64,000 bases of DNA from Thermomicrobiaceae bacterium (GTDB taxonomy: Bacteria; Chloroflexota; Chloroflexia; Thermomicrobiales; Thermomicrobiaceae): assembly GCA_014874455.1 (NCBI GenBank), contig JADBJL010000090.1:1-64000 (forward strand). The letters are read 5' to 3'. Position 1 is the first letter of the stretch, and every line of letters begins with the position of its first letter. Below are positions 45,435 to 55,254 of this stretch, in pieces. The notes under the pieces were generated by a model. The model was not told the origin of the DNA, made no database searches, and saw only the letters and a program-made list of their open reading frames with translations. The position numbers and the translations under genes were made by a program.

Positions 45435-46556
45435 ATGCGATACGACGTGATCGTGATCGGCGCTGGGCCAGCCGGTAGCCAGGCCGCCTGGTGCCTGGCC
45501 CGTGCCGGCGTGCGGACGCTTGTGCTCGAGAAGGAGCAACTCGGGCGAGACAAGCCCTGTGGGGGCGGGCTGACACCACGCGCGTATCGCCACCTCGAGG
45601 TGCCCATCGACGATCTGGTGCTGGCGAGGGTCGACCGCGTGGAACTCTGGCTCGGTGGCCGCCGTCGCGCGGGGCTTCGAGCACCTGAGGCAAGCATCTG
45701 GATGGTGCAACGGAGCGCGCTCGACCGCCGGTTGGCCGAGGAAGCGGCTAGGGTCGGAGCGGAGCTGCACGAGGTAGAGCCAGCCACGGCCGTCACTGTC
45801 AACGAGGGGGGCGTCGTGGTGCAGACAGCTCGCGGGCGCTACGAAGCGGCACTGCTACTGGTGGCGGCCGGAGCCTCGACGCGGTTCCGGCGAGCGCTGG
45901 GGTTTCCATCCCAGCGCCTGGTCGGCATGGCCGTGGAGATCGAAGGCCCAGGCTACGCCGAGCGGGTCCCGGCTGACTGCGCGGTACTCGACTATGCAGT
46001 GCCTGGCGGCTATGCGTGGGCGTTCCCCAAGGGGGATCTCTGGAACGTCGGGGTCGCTACATGGTGGCCCCGGGCCGGCCCCACACTCCGCCGCCGGCTG
46101 GACACGTTCATCTCCCAGATCGGCCTGAAGCTCGACGACTCCAGTCGCGGGCCGGGCCGGGCGAGCGGGCGTCTTATCCCGCTGTGGAACCGGAATCAGG
46201 CGATGGCCCGCGGGCGGGTGGCGTTGCTTGGCGACAGCGCGGGGCTCGCCGACCCCTTCTTCGGCGAGGGTATCGCCCCGGCGCTGGTCAGCGGGCGGCT
46301 CGCCGCCCGTGCGGCGCTGGCAGTGTTCGATGGCGCTGCGGCGAGCCTCGACAGCTACACGAGGGCGAGGCGAGCGGGTCTGCATCCGCACCAGGCGCGG
46401 ATGCAGCTTCTAGCACGCCTGGTCGACCCCGTGCCTGGGCTCTGGATCACTGCCCTCGCGACCGTTCCACTCTGCCGGTCGTTCGCCGCCCGCGTGGTCG
46501 GAGAGCCCTTTAGCGAGCCCGTCGCTCCGACGCAGGACGCGAAGCCCTTCTCCTGA
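45435..46556 (+). CDS. geranylgeranyl-reductase-family FAD-dependent oxidoreductase
   Basis: A 373-residue flavoprotein of the geranylgeranyl reductase / digeranylgeranylglycerophospholipid reductase group. The FAD-binding start is YDVIVIGAGPAGSQAAWCLARAGVRTLVLEKE; KPCGGGLTPRA and the GDSAGLADPFFGEGIAPAL motif are family hallmarks. It may reduce prenyl chains of quinones, carotenoids or lipids. ATG 45435 is chosen because the Rossmann motif begins three residues later; ATG 45372 is a longer option. Its YTCAG promoter places a prenyl-reduction enzyme in a metal-stress regulon. Confidence 0.85.
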   Translation: MRYDVIVIGAGPAGSQAAWCLARAGVRTLVLEKEQLGRDKPCGGGLTPRAYRHLEVPIDDLVLARVDRVELWLGGRRRAGLRAPEASIWMVQRSALDRRLAEEAARVGAELHEVEPATAVTVNEGGVVVQTARGRYEAALLLVAAGASTRFRRALGFPSQRLVGMAVEIEGPGYAERVPADCAVLDYAVPGGYAWAFPKGDLWNVGVATWWPRAGPTLRRRLDTFISQIGLKLDDSSRGPGRASGRLIPLWNRNQAMARGRVALLGDSAGLADPFFGEGIAPALVSGRLAARAALAVFDGAAASLDSYTRARRAGLHPHQARMQLLARLVDPVPGLWITALATVPLCRSFAARVVGEPFSEPVAPTQDAKPFS

Positions 46557-47008
46557 GCTCGGTGCTGGTCCGGCCGCCCCTCGGTCGCACCGAGCCTTAT
46601 CGAACAAGGGTCTGAGCGCGTCCAGAGGATACAGCCTGGCATGCCGCGAAGCTGATAGCGCTCGCTGGGCCGGGCGCGGGTTGACCGATCTCCAGCGAAC
46701 GCTCGGGCCTTCGCTGGCACGACTCCGGATGTGAGCCGAACCATTCCCGTGTGGGCAGCGACTCAGGCGTGGCTAGGCTTCGGCGTGGCCGCGCTCGGGG
46801 GTACCGTCAGGACAGCACGTGGCTCTTCCCTATGTGCCCGTCAGAGCTGGATGGGCCCAGGTACCGCTCGCTTCACCATGGGGGTTGACACACCGTCCGA
46901 CAAGACTGTCGTCGGCACGAGCCAGCGGCCTCGTCTCGGGTAGCGACCGGTGGCGCACGGCATTCAGGCTCAGGCGCCGATGCTCGCCCGGGTCACGTCG
47001 AGGGCTTT
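46557..47008. other. intergenic stretch upstream of copA
   Basis: No convincing gene. A GTG-started frame from 46731 to 46943 begins MSRTIPVWAATQAWLGFGVAALGG, which could be a membrane-protein remnant, but it has no ribosome site. Confidence 0.45.
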
Positions 47009-47062
47009 TTCAGCTTTTCCTCAGGCAGGCCTCAGGATGGTCTCAGCTTGGTCGGCGAGACT
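47009..47062 (+). promoter_or_regulatory. YTCAG array D with -10 box
   Basis: TTCAG, CTCAG, CTCAG, CTCAG start at 47009, 47020, 47031 and 47042 (11-bp period). GAGACT at 47057 is 15 bases from the start of the last half-site and is the weakest -10 of the four. It lies 44 bases upstream of copA. Confidence 0.78.
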
Positions 47063-47106
47063 TCTGGTAGCGGATGCGTGGCCCGCTGCCCTCATTGGAG
47101 GTCCAG

Positions 47107-49776
47107 ATGGCTCAGACTCCTGCACGAGCACAGCCAACGACTGTGCGCGACCCGACCTGCGGGATGGACATCGATCCATCCACCGCAGTCGCCACGCGCG
47201 TCGTGGCTGATAGGACGTTCTACTTCTGCTCCACACGCTGCGCGGAGCAGTTCGACCGCCAGCACGTGCGGTCGGCGACGACTGGGGTCGCGGAAGACGC
47301 CGGGCTCCGCTGGATCGAACTGTCGCTGGTCGATCTGGATGGACGCCGCGGGGCCGAGCACCTGGTGGAGCGTCTCCAAGCTCTGCCGGGGGTGCGCGCC
47401 GCCATGGCCAATCCGAAGACCCGGCTCGCCCGTGTCGAGTACGACCCGCAGCAGACCGACGTGGGCGCCATCGTCGCCCACGCTCGCGCTGCCGGCTACA
47501 CGGTTGGCGTCGCCACGACTGAGCTGGCCATCGAGGGCATCTACTGTGCCGCCTGCGTCGACATGATCGAGAAGCAGCTCAGGGCGACGCCCGGTGTGCT
47601 GGCGGCGACACTGAACCCGGCCACCCAGACGGCCCGGATCGAGTACTTGCCGAGCGCCGTGGATCTGGGCGCCCTTGCGCGGGCCGTCGAGGCGGCCGGT
47701 CCCTACCGGGCGAGGCCGGCAGCCGCGGCCAGCGAGCCGGCCCTGGACAAGGAAGCGGCCGAACAGGAGCGCGAGTACCGGCGCCTGATGCGCAAGTGGT
47801 GGTTCGGCGCCGCGGTAGGGGCACCGACCATGGTGCTCTCTTATCCCTACCTCATCCCAGGGCTGCGCGACCTCTTCCCTCGCGGGAGTCTCCAGCTCAC
47901 GATCCTATGGGGCGTTCTGGGGCTGGCCAGCCTGGCGGTGCTCGCCTACAGCGGCAGCCAGTTCTTCGTTGGGATGTGGGAGGGCCTCAAGCGCCGCCAG
48001 GCCAACATGCACACGCTCATCGCCACAGGCACCGGCGTCGCCTGGCTCTATTCCACAATCGTGCTGCTCTTCCCCCAGGTAGTTCCGGCGATGGAGCTCG
48101 CCGACGTCTACTACGACGTTACTGTCGTCGTCACTGCCCTGGTCGTCCTCGGCCTCGCGCTCGAGGTCAAGGCCCGGGGGCGAACCTCGGAGGCGATCAG
48201 GAAGCTGATCGGCCTGCAGGGCAAGACGGCTCGCGTAGTGCGGGACGGGCGGGAGATAGAGATCTCCGTCGAGGAGGTGCTGGTCGGTGACATCGTCGTG
48301 GTGCGGCCTGGGGAAAAGATCCCGGTGGACGGCGTGGTGCTGGAGGGTAGCTCTTCGGTCGACGAGAGCATGATCACCGGCGAGTCGATCCCGGTGGAGA
48401 AGCACCCTGGCGACGAGGTGATCGGCGCCACGATCAACCAGACTGGTAGCTTCCGCTTCCGTGCCACCAGGGTCGGCAAGGACACGGCGCTGGCGAACAT
48501 TATCCGCCTGGTGCAGGACGCCCAGGCGTCGAAAGTGCCGATCCAGCGCGTCGTCGACGTGGTCTCCGGCTACTTCACTCCGGCGGTCATGATCCTGGCC
48601 ATCCTCGGTTTCGACGTCTGGTACCTTTTCGGCCCCGAGCCACGGCTGGTCTACGCGCTGATCGTCGGGGTGACCACCCTGATCATTGCCTGCCCGTGCG
48701 CGCTGGGCATGGCCACGCCGATGAGCCTGACCACGGGTATCGGCCTGGCAGCCCAGAACGGGATTCTCATTCGCTCGGGCAATGCCCTGCAGGCCGCCGC
48801 GAAGCTCCAGGCCATCATCCTCGACAAGACCGGCACCATCACCCGGGGCAAACCGGAGCTCACCGACGTGCTGGCTGAGCGTGGCTTTGACGAGGACGAG
48901 GTGCTGCGGCTGGCCGCGGCAGTCGAGAGGAGTTCCGAGCACCCCCTGGCGACAGCCATCGTTGAAGGGGCCAGGGCGCGGGGATTGGCGCTGCCCGACG
49001 TAGCTCGTTTCAGCGCCATCCCCGGCCACGGGGTCGAGGCCCAGGTCGAGGGCCACCATGTGCTGCTGGGCAACGCGAAGCTGCTTTCTGAGCGCGGCGT
49101 CGCACTCGGCCGGTTGGAGCCCGAGGCGATCCGCCTGGCCGACGAGGGCAAGACGCCGATGTTCGTGGCCATCGATGGAGTGGCCGCCGGGCTCGTCGCT
49201 GCGGCTGACACGATCAAGGAGGACTCGGTTGCCGCCATCGCCCGCCTCAAGCAGATGGGCCTCGAGGTGGCGATGCTGACGGGCGACAACCGTCGCACCG
49301 CCGCGGCTATCGGCCGCCAGGTCGGAGTAGATCGAGTGCTGGCCGAGGTGCTGCCTCAGGACAAGGCGCGCGAGGTCCAGAAGCTCCAGCTCGAGGGCAA
49401 GAAGGTCGGCATGGTGGGCGACGGGATCAACGACGCGCCAGCGCTGGCCCAGGCCGATGTCGGCTTCGCCATCGGCACAGGCACCGATGTAGCTATCGAG
49501 GCTTCGGACGTCACCCTGATCAGCGGCAGCCTGCGCGGGGTAGTGCTGGCGATCGAGATTTCCCGTGCCACGATGCGCAACGTCTACCAGAACCTGTTCG
49601 GGGCCTTCATCTACAACGGCCTTGGCATCCCGGTGGCGCTGGGGGCGCTGTATCCCTTCTTCGGGATCCTGCTCAGCCCGATCCTGGCCGCGCTGGCGAT
49701 GAGCTTCAGCTCGGTCACTGTCGTCACCAACGCCAACCGGCTGAAGCGCTGGAAGCCGAAGGAGGTGGCAGCATGA
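47107..49776 (+). CDS. copA: copper-exporting P1B-type ATPase with YHS and HMA domains
   Basis: An 889-residue Cu(I) pump. The N-terminus has a YHS domain ([21 protein letters not shown]18, C41, C45), then a degenerate HMA domain without CxxC (about 65-135), then a true HMA domain with CAAC (C147-C150). Core motifs: TGES ([12 protein letters not shown]), CPC in [24 protein letters not shown] and [21 protein letters not shown] and [14 protein letters not shown] fit the P1B-1 copper group. ATG 47107 follows GGAGGT. The stop overlaps the next start (ATGA). Confidence 0.94.
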   Translation: MAQTPARAQPTTVRDPTCGMDIDPSTAVATRVVADRTFYFCSTRCAEQFDRQHVRSATTGVAEDAGLRWIELSLVDLDGRRGAEHLVERLQALPGVRAAMANPKTRLARVEYDPQQTDVGAIVAHARAAGYTVGVATTELAIEGIYCAACVDMIEKQLRATPGVLAATLNPATQTARIEYLPSAVDLGALARAVEAAGPYRARPAAAASEPALDKEAAEQEREYRRLMRKWWFGAAVGAPTMVLSYPYLIPGLRDLFPRGSLQLTILWGVLGLASLAVLAYSGSQFFVGMWEGLKRRQANMHTLIATGTGVAWLYSTIVLLFPQVVPAMELADVYYDVTVVVTALVVLGLALEVKARGRTSEAIRKLIGLQGKTARVVRDGREIEISVEEVLVGDIVVVRPGEKIPVDGVVLEGSSSVDESMITGESIPVEKHPGDEVIGATINQTGSFRFRATRVGKDTALANIIRLVQDAQASKVPIQRVVDVVSGYFTPAVMILAILGFDVWYLFGPEPRLVYALIVGVTTLIIACPCALGMATPMSLTTGIGLAAQNGILIRSGNALQAAAKLQAIILDKTGTITRGKPELTDVLAERGFDEDEVLRLAAAVERSSEHPLATAIVEGARARGLALPDVARFSAIPGHGVEAQVEGHHVLLGNAKLLSERGVALGRLEPEAIRLADEGKTPMFVAIDGVAAGLVAAADTIKEDSVAAIARLKQMGLEVAMLTGDNRRTAAAIGRQVGVDRVLAEVLPQDKAREVQKLQLEGKKVGMVGDGINDAPALAQADVGFAIGTGTDVAIEASDVTLISGSLRGVVLAIEISRATMRNVYQNLFGAFIYNGLGIPVALGALYPFFGILLSPILAALAMSFSSVTVVTNANRLKRWKPKEVAA

Positions 49777-50150
49777 GCACCGACGAGATTGCGGTCATCA
49801 CCGCAAGCCTGACATTGATCGCCGGTCTCGCCTGGTTCTTCTGGGGACCGCGCCGAGGCGGCTACCGCGCGCCAGTCACCAGTAGTGGCTACCAGGAGGT
49901 AATGGTTCTGGTGAAGGGCGGCTATACCCCGGACGTCATCGTGGTCGAACACGGCAAGCCGGTGCGGCTCAACTTCCGCCGCGAGGAATCCGCAGCCTGC
50001 TCGGAGATGGTGGTACTGGCCGACTTCGGCAAGAGCGCGAAACTGCCAGAGGGCGAGATCGTCCCGATCGAGTTCCTCCCCGAGCAGCCCGGCGAGTACG
50101 AGTTCACGTGCCAGATGGGTATGCTACGTGGGAAGTTGGTGGTGGAGTGA
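49773..50150 (+). CDS. membrane-anchored cupredoxin-domain protein
   Basis: A 125-residue protein with one N-terminal membrane helix (about 5-25). A cupredoxin-like domain follows: [38 protein letters not shown] and [18 protein letters not shown]. The pattern C-x-x-M ... C-x-M-x-M differs from classic blue copper sites and fits Cu(I) binding by Cys/Met. The gene overlaps copA by 4 bases, so it is co-translated and probably accepts or delivers copper outside the cell membrane. Confidence 0.87.
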   Translation: MSTDEIAVITASLTLIAGLAWFFWGPRRGGYRAPVTSSGYQEVMVLVKGGYTPDVIVVEHGKPVRLNFRREESAACSEMVVLADFGKSAKLPEGEIVPIEFLPEQPGEYEFTCQMGMLRGKLVVE

Positions 50151-50153
50151 GGC

Positions 50154-50183
50154 ATACCTGATGCAGCATGCTGCATCAGGTAT
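50154..50183. promoter_or_regulatory. 30-bp perfect palindrome between the cupredoxin and small secreted protein genes
   Basis: The two 15-base halves (left half ATACCTGATGCAGCA) are exact reverse complements without a loop. There is no T run after it, so a simple terminator is unlikely. It may be an operator for a dimeric repressor or an RNA-processing or attenuation hairpin, 36 bases upstream of the next start codon. Confidence 0.6.
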
Positions 50184-50219
50184 CGTCCGTTGGGCCATCG
50201 TACGTACGGAGGTGTAGAG

Positions 50220-50435
50220 ATGCGTAGAGGAATCAAGGTTGCACTGCTCGCCCTGGCTATCGCTGCCTTCGGGCCAAACGTGGTTGCTGCCCAAACGCTC
50301 TCTCCAGGTGGGGGGAGTGCCTTCGGGCAGCACATCGCCACCATGGCGCCCGAACACCCCCGGACTTACGGCTGGATGTTCGGAGAGTGCGTCAGCACCA
50401 TGGCCACAACAGGTACCTGCCCGCATCACCAGTAA
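50220..50435 (+). CDS. small secreted protein of the copper cluster
   Basis: A 71-residue protein with a signal peptide (MRRGIKVALLALAIAAFGPNVVAAQ). The mature 45 residues contain His, Met and two Cys (GQHIATMAPEHP, MFGECVSTMATTGTCPHHQ), a likely metal-binding composition. GGAGGT precedes ATG 50220. It lies downstream of the cupredoxin gene and the palindrome. No named family is recognised. Confidence 0.72.
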   Translation: MRRGIKVALLALAIAAFGPNVVAAQTLSPGGGSAFGQHIATMAPEHPRTYGWMFGECVSTMATTGTCPHHQ

Positions 50436-50493
50436 TGGCCCGTCGAAGGAGCATCCACGGCGGCGCTCGTACTTCGAGAACGGTGACGCAGCG

Positions 50494-51153
50494 GTGCGAT
50501 ATGTGCCTGCGCTCGGCTTCAGGGTACTAACGCCACTCCTCGACCCCCTGCTCGAACTCTTCGGCTTCGGACGAAGGGAGCGCCGCCGTGTGGTCGACCT
50601 GTTGGGGTTACGCGCTGGTGAGCGGCTGCTGGACGTGGGGTGCGGTACTGGAACCCAGCTCGCTGTCGCTAGGCAGTGTCATCCCGATCTGGTGATGGTG
50701 GGCATCGACGTGGATCCGGCGGTGCTCGCCCGCGCCCGGCGCAAGCTCAGGGCGACCGGCACCGCACCCAATCGGCCGGTCTCGTTGCTTCGCGCGAGCG
50801 CCGACGCACTCCCGTTCGCGGACGCCAGCTTCGACGCGGTTGTGAGCACGCTCAGCTTTCACCACATGCCCACCGCGACGAAACGGCAGGCGCTGCGCGA
50901 AGTCCACCGCGTGCTTGCGCCGAATGGACGGTTCCTGCTAGTCGACTTCGGTCAGGCTGAGACGGGATTGATGCGGGTGTTCGTCTGGCTCGTGCGCGCG
51001 CTCCGCCTCCCGGAGGCTACGACACTCGCCGATCATGTGGAGGGCAGGATTCCGGCTTTCCTGCACGAGGCAGGGTTCATGGCACGAGAGGTTGCGCCGC
51101 ACTGGCGTGGGATCCGCTTCCTCCTGGCCACCAAGCGACGGACGTCGACATAA
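50494..51153 (+). CDS. class I SAM-dependent methyltransferase
   Basis: A 219-residue methyltransferase with motif I LLDVGCGTGTQLAVA, an acidic residue after strand 2 (MVGIDVDPAVL), motif II/III DALPFADASFDAVVSTLSFHHMP and a C-terminal FLLVDFGQ. It resembles UbiE/ArsM-like enzymes, but no Cys triad of arsenite methyltransferase is seen. The GTG at 50494 is the best start I can find, with GGTGA 8 bases upstream; the frame remains open further upstream. Substrate unknown. Confidence 0.78.
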   Translation: MRYVPALGFRVLTPLLDPLLELFGFGRRERRRVVDLLGLRAGERLLDVGCGTGTQLAVARQCHPDLVMVGIDVDPAVLARARRKLRATGTAPNRPVSLLRASADALPFADASFDAVVSTLSFHHMPTATKRQALREVHRVLAPNGRFLLVDFGQAETGLMRVFVWLVRALRLPEATTLADHVEGRIPAFLHEAGFMAREVAPHWRGIRFLLATKRRTST

Positions 51154-51373
51154 CATATTCTGAACTGACCCGCCGTCGTCCTCAGCAGGCACGCAGCCTT
51201 ATGTTAGTTGCCACTGAGCTGGCGGTACGACAATGGAGACAGCGGGTCTGTTTGCCTGACGGGCGTGCCGGTGAGCCTTGCTGCTCGGGCGGAGGCATGG
51301 GTACCGTGGCCAGTTATTCCAAACGTGTCGTGATCTCTAGAGTCCCGTGGGGAGAAAGGGGTGAAACCGTATC

Positions 51374-51726
51374 GCTGTGACGCGGAGGATTCCTGACGCA
51401 GGTCTGGCACTGCTCGCTGAGGCAGCCGAGGTGGTCGTCTGGCCCAAGAGCCTGCCACCGAACCGCGAGGAGCTGATCGGATTGGCGGCCGGGGCGGACG
51501 GGCTGCTCACCCTGCTGACGGAGCGCGTGGATGGAGAGCTGCTGGACGCCGTGCCGACGGTGCGCGCTGTGAGCAACATGGCCGTGGGTTACGATAACAG
51601 CGAGGTCGAGGCTGCCATCGCCCGTGGAGTCATCGTCTGTATCACGCCCGATGTCCTCACCGAGACCACGGCAGACTTCGCCCTCGCCTTGATGCTCGCG
51701 GTGGCCCGCGCGAGATCGGCGGTGTC
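51374..51726 (+). pseudogene. truncated 5' copy of the 2-hydroxyacid dehydrogenase gene
   Basis: Positions about 51374-51598 match 60871-61095 with only about 3 differences, whereas 51599-51712 match the next part of the intact gene at roughly 78% with conservative amino-acid changes. Translation follows RRIPDAGLALLAEAAEVVVWP to TADFALALMLAVAR, then similarity ends. The start codon region differs. It is a fragment of a paralogue or of a foreign homologue, partly converted to the resident sequence. Confidence 0.75.
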
Positions 51727-52382
51727 CGCCTTGGCCGCCTCGAGCTCGATGCGCGGCTTCTCGCCCCGGCCGGTCAGCCGGCGTCCGCACGCGGAGCAAG
51801 CGCAGCGGGGGAGATGTCAACTCTAACCGCTAGTTCGTGCGCCCCTATCGTTTCCAACGCCTGCAACCGGCCCGCTTCATTGCCGCCACCTGGCTCTCCT
51901 GTCCCCCTACGAGGGCGCACGAACGGCTTGCCGATCAGCCACGTCGCGGGAGGTAGCGTCCGCTACAGCGGCGGGTTGGGCAGCCCATAACAAAGAGCTG
52001 GCTACCGTTCTATGCGGTCGTGCGCAACCTCAAGGTTAGACGGATCACCGTAGCCCTCCAGATGACCACGTGACCCAGCCCCGCCTCTCTGCACACAACT
52101 TGACGCACTACCTTCCCGCTGCTCCCAACGTTGGAAGAAAGGGGCAAAACGATTCCAGAAGGCGTGCAAACGCTCCGGCCGACCGCTCATCCGAAGGGGT
52201 TTGTACGGGCGGGTCGCCGACCCGCCCCTGCGGCGAAGAACCCGCAGCGGTTGGCCGGATGCTACAAGGAAACTCCAGCAACTGTATATATGGTCATTCA
52301 CCTCCCAGAGACTGAATTCTGGTCCTCTCTGGGGGATAACACTTTCAGCGACCGGAATGGCATGTAAAACATCATTGCAGTA
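51727..52382. other. gene-poor stretch right of the dehydrogenase fragment
   Basis: I see no intact gene. On the minus strand near 51795 a short Cys-containing piece (RCACSACGRRLTGRGEKPRIELEAA) could be a zinc-ribbon remnant. From about 52250 the sequence becomes AT-richer and leads into the LVIVD lipoprotein gene. Confidence 0.4.
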
Positions 52383-54514
52383 CTAGGGTATGCGACGAAA
52401 GATATATAGCCCGTGGAAGGGTGCAACAGCGAAGACCAAATCTCCAACCATGTCCACAGCCCAAATGTCCAACATATCGGGGGCATGTCCTACATAGACA
52501 AGATTCTTCGGATCCGAAACGTCATACGCTATCGCGGGGCTCAAAAGCAGAATGTTGCCTTCCTTCTCCAATGCTGGATACCCGGCACTCTTTGCAATAT
52601 GTGAAGCTACTTCCACTGGCTGGGTGGGGTTGGTAAGGTCGTAAACCTTCAGGGTTGGTGGGGTGCCTAAAATATTCAGATAGAGGTATCTCTGATCCGT
52701 AAGAATAGCGGTGAGATTGCCTCGCTCGGCCTCTGGAATGGGAATTTTCGTTATTTCCACAGGTTTGAACGGGTCCGTAAGGTCGAAAATGCGCAACGAA
52801 AGCGGTTCAGGCTGCTTATCATCTATTGTGCCATCCATCGCATAAAGATAATGGTCATAAAGGGCCAATCGCCAGTGCTCATTGGGCACATCTACAAACT
52901 CGACCGCCTTGGGCTGAGTAGGATCGGAAACATCCACCACCCAAAGCCCATTGCCCGGATAGAAGGCATCCGGTCCACCCGAACCGGAAAGGTAGGCAAC
53001 CTGACCATAGAGCACAATGTCGTTAGCGCCGTCCGAAGCAGTAGGATCGTGAACGGCGCCCACCTCCACAGGATTCCGTGGGTCTGAGACGTCATAGATG
53101 CGCAGTGGATAATTCGAGTCTGAAACGTAGGCGTAACCTCCTTCAACCACCAAGCCGCTTGGATCTTGAAGGTAGAGGTCCTTACGCTTGTCATCATAGT
53201 ACACCTCGTGCGGAGTAGTCGGATCGGAGACATCCACCACGCGAAAGCCGCCGTTCCTGCCCACCACATACGCGTACTTTCCCTCCACCCTGACCGCCAC
53301 CAGCAAATCAGGCAACGGGGTTTGGTAACGGCCAACGCGCAGCGGTGCGCCACTGCTGACATCCACCAAAGTTAGCCCATACGCCGGGTCGGTCACAAAG
53401 ACGAGGTTGTCCTGCACAGCAACCCCACGTTCTCCAAACTCATGCACCGAGAGTTCGAACTCTCCAACCACGGTTGGCAACATGCCCACCTGCGAGGGGC
53501 GATCAGGCGTACTTATGTCCAGCATATAGACACCATCCATATCATCTACCAAATACACCATATTCCCTCTTGAGGCCAGCCCAGAGGCAGCAGAGGTGTC
53601 GAAATGCCCCGCAAAAGTCGGCTGCACTGGATTGGAGACATCCAGGATGACGAGGCCATCCTGGCGGGCGGCCAGACACAGCCGATTGCCACAGGCACGA
53701 ACTTCGGAAAACATGGGAGAAATGCCGAACTGGCTTACATTGCCGGGAACCTCCTTGGCACTGAAGTAGCCCACTTGACGGGGATTGGATGGGTCGGAAA
53801 CATCCACGATGGTCAGATTCCATTTGGTGGTATCCACCAGATAGGCAAACGAACCGATGACCGCAATGGAGATAAAAGGTCCCTTGACTTGACCCATGCT
53901 CCACACACGCGGCTGTTGCGGGTTGGCGATATCCACGATGAATAACCCTCTGTTACATGCCAGATAGGCAATATGTTCGTGGACGGCCATACTACTGCAA
54001 CCGCCCACCTTGGATTGAATGGAACTGACCAAAGCCGGTTTGGCGACATCGCGAACATCTAGAATGTGTAATCCGCCATAATGGTAGCCACGTAGGCATA
54101 CCCATCGGCAACGTGCACGCCCCGCACCGGGCCGCTGCGCAGTACCTCGCTCATCCCCATCAAGCGCGGCGCGCTGGGCTGGGAGACATCTAAGGTGATC
54201 AGACGTGGTCCCTGGCCCAGGTAAGCAATGTTTCCCTCCACAGCAACCGCATACGCACTGCCACCGATCTGCCCCAGAAGATTGAACGGGCGCCCTTCTT
54301 CGCTAGGTTCGGGCGTGACCGCGGCGATGGTTCCTACGATGGTGGAGATGGGTGTCTCTGCGCTTGTTGGCTGTTCCGGCGGCAGAGCAGTCCCTTCCGG
54401 CTCTTGCGTGCCCTGCTGAGAGGGGACAGGGGGCGTTGCTGTTGGCGTAGATGCTGGCGCGCAGGCAAAGAGAATGAGCGTAGCAATCAATACCAAAATC
54501 GATCTGCGTATCAT
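52383..54514 (-). pseudogene. LVIVD-repeat lipoprotein with a frameshift
   Basis: A large exported beta-propeller-like protein. The N-terminus is MIRRSILVLIATLILFACAPAS with a lipobox before Cys18, then a Pro/Thr linker. About 13 repeats of the type LxIVDVSDPxxPxxVG (LVIVD repeat) follow. The frame breaks near 54076-54088: the N-terminal part runs into MADYTF and stop, while a one-base change gives a smooth AT-HYGGLHILDV. The rest is open to 52383. ATG 54514 has AGGAGG 9 bases upstream. Sequence is clearly AT-richer than neighbours. It may be a real frameshift or a sequencing error. Confidence 0.75.
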
Positions 54515-54529
54515 CGTTCTCATCCTCCT

Positions 54530-54706
54530 AGAGCGGCTAGGCCGCCCAACGGCCCGCAGTTCAGCGGCGGCCGCGGAACGTTGCGAGGAGGGGGTGTGCT
54601 CCCCCATCTCCAGCCGGGCCACCTGCGGCTGCCGCATCCCCAACTTCGCTGCGGGCTGCGTTCGCGTGAGGTGGTGCCTGACTAAGTAGCCGATTAGGGC
54701 GAACAC
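54530..54706 (-). pseudogene. remnant of an XRE-type HTH (antitoxin-like) gene
   Basis: The minus strand encodes LVRHHLTRTQPAAKLGMRQPQVARLEMGEHTPSSQ, an XRE helix-turn-helix typical of HigA-like antitoxins and phage repressors, then loses similarity. It ends against the LVIVD lipoprotein start. The partner toxin is not recognisable upstream. Confidence 0.5.
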
Positions 54707-55254
54707 GGTGCACTCCCAGGAAGCACGGGAGGCCGGACCCCGCTGGCGCTATCGCGCGCGGATCGCGGTGGTGCTCCCCAGCCGGGTCTGCACCATACCT
54801 TGTCTCCTCTCCTGCTCGAGCCGAACGAGCCGCGCCTCGGCCGCGCGGATCACCAGCCCCAAGTCCCGGGGCGACGCGCGCCTCGAGCTGATCGCGCCAT
54901 GCGTAGCGTGATACCGACGGGCCGGTAGAACGCACGCCACGAGCTGCAGCCAGCGCGCAGGTCGAAGCTCCCGAAGTCGGGCCGCCCCTTTCACGGTGGG
55001 CATGCGGCGAGGAGGGCCGGTCGTCGTACACCCCCAGGCTTCTCGAACGCATGGTGCATCGCGGCGGCTCGGCAGCGAGGAGCGCTCGCACGTGTTCCTC
55101 AGCCTCGCGGCGAACTTCGACGCACAGCGGACGATAATACCACGCTCGTTCTATGCTCGGGTAGCTGCAGAGAGCGGGCGGGGTCGGCTGAGTCTACCCG
55201 GTTCGCACCCGAGACGCCGCCTCAGGTGCTGGGCAGGGGTGCGAGAGCGGTCTC
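54707..55254. other. stretch without recognisable gene
   Basis: Several minus-strand frames are open but share no motifs and lack ribosome sites. This may be decayed mobile-element sequence. Confidence 0.4.

Noticed and set aside
46731-46943. Small membrane-protein gene upstream of copA
   Set aside because: A GTG start without ribosome site, and only the first 25 residues look membrane-like.
26638-51300. Insertion sequence or integrase gene as carrier of the island
   Set aside because: I found no DDE transposase, tyrosine or serine recombinase, and no terminal inverted repeats with target duplications.
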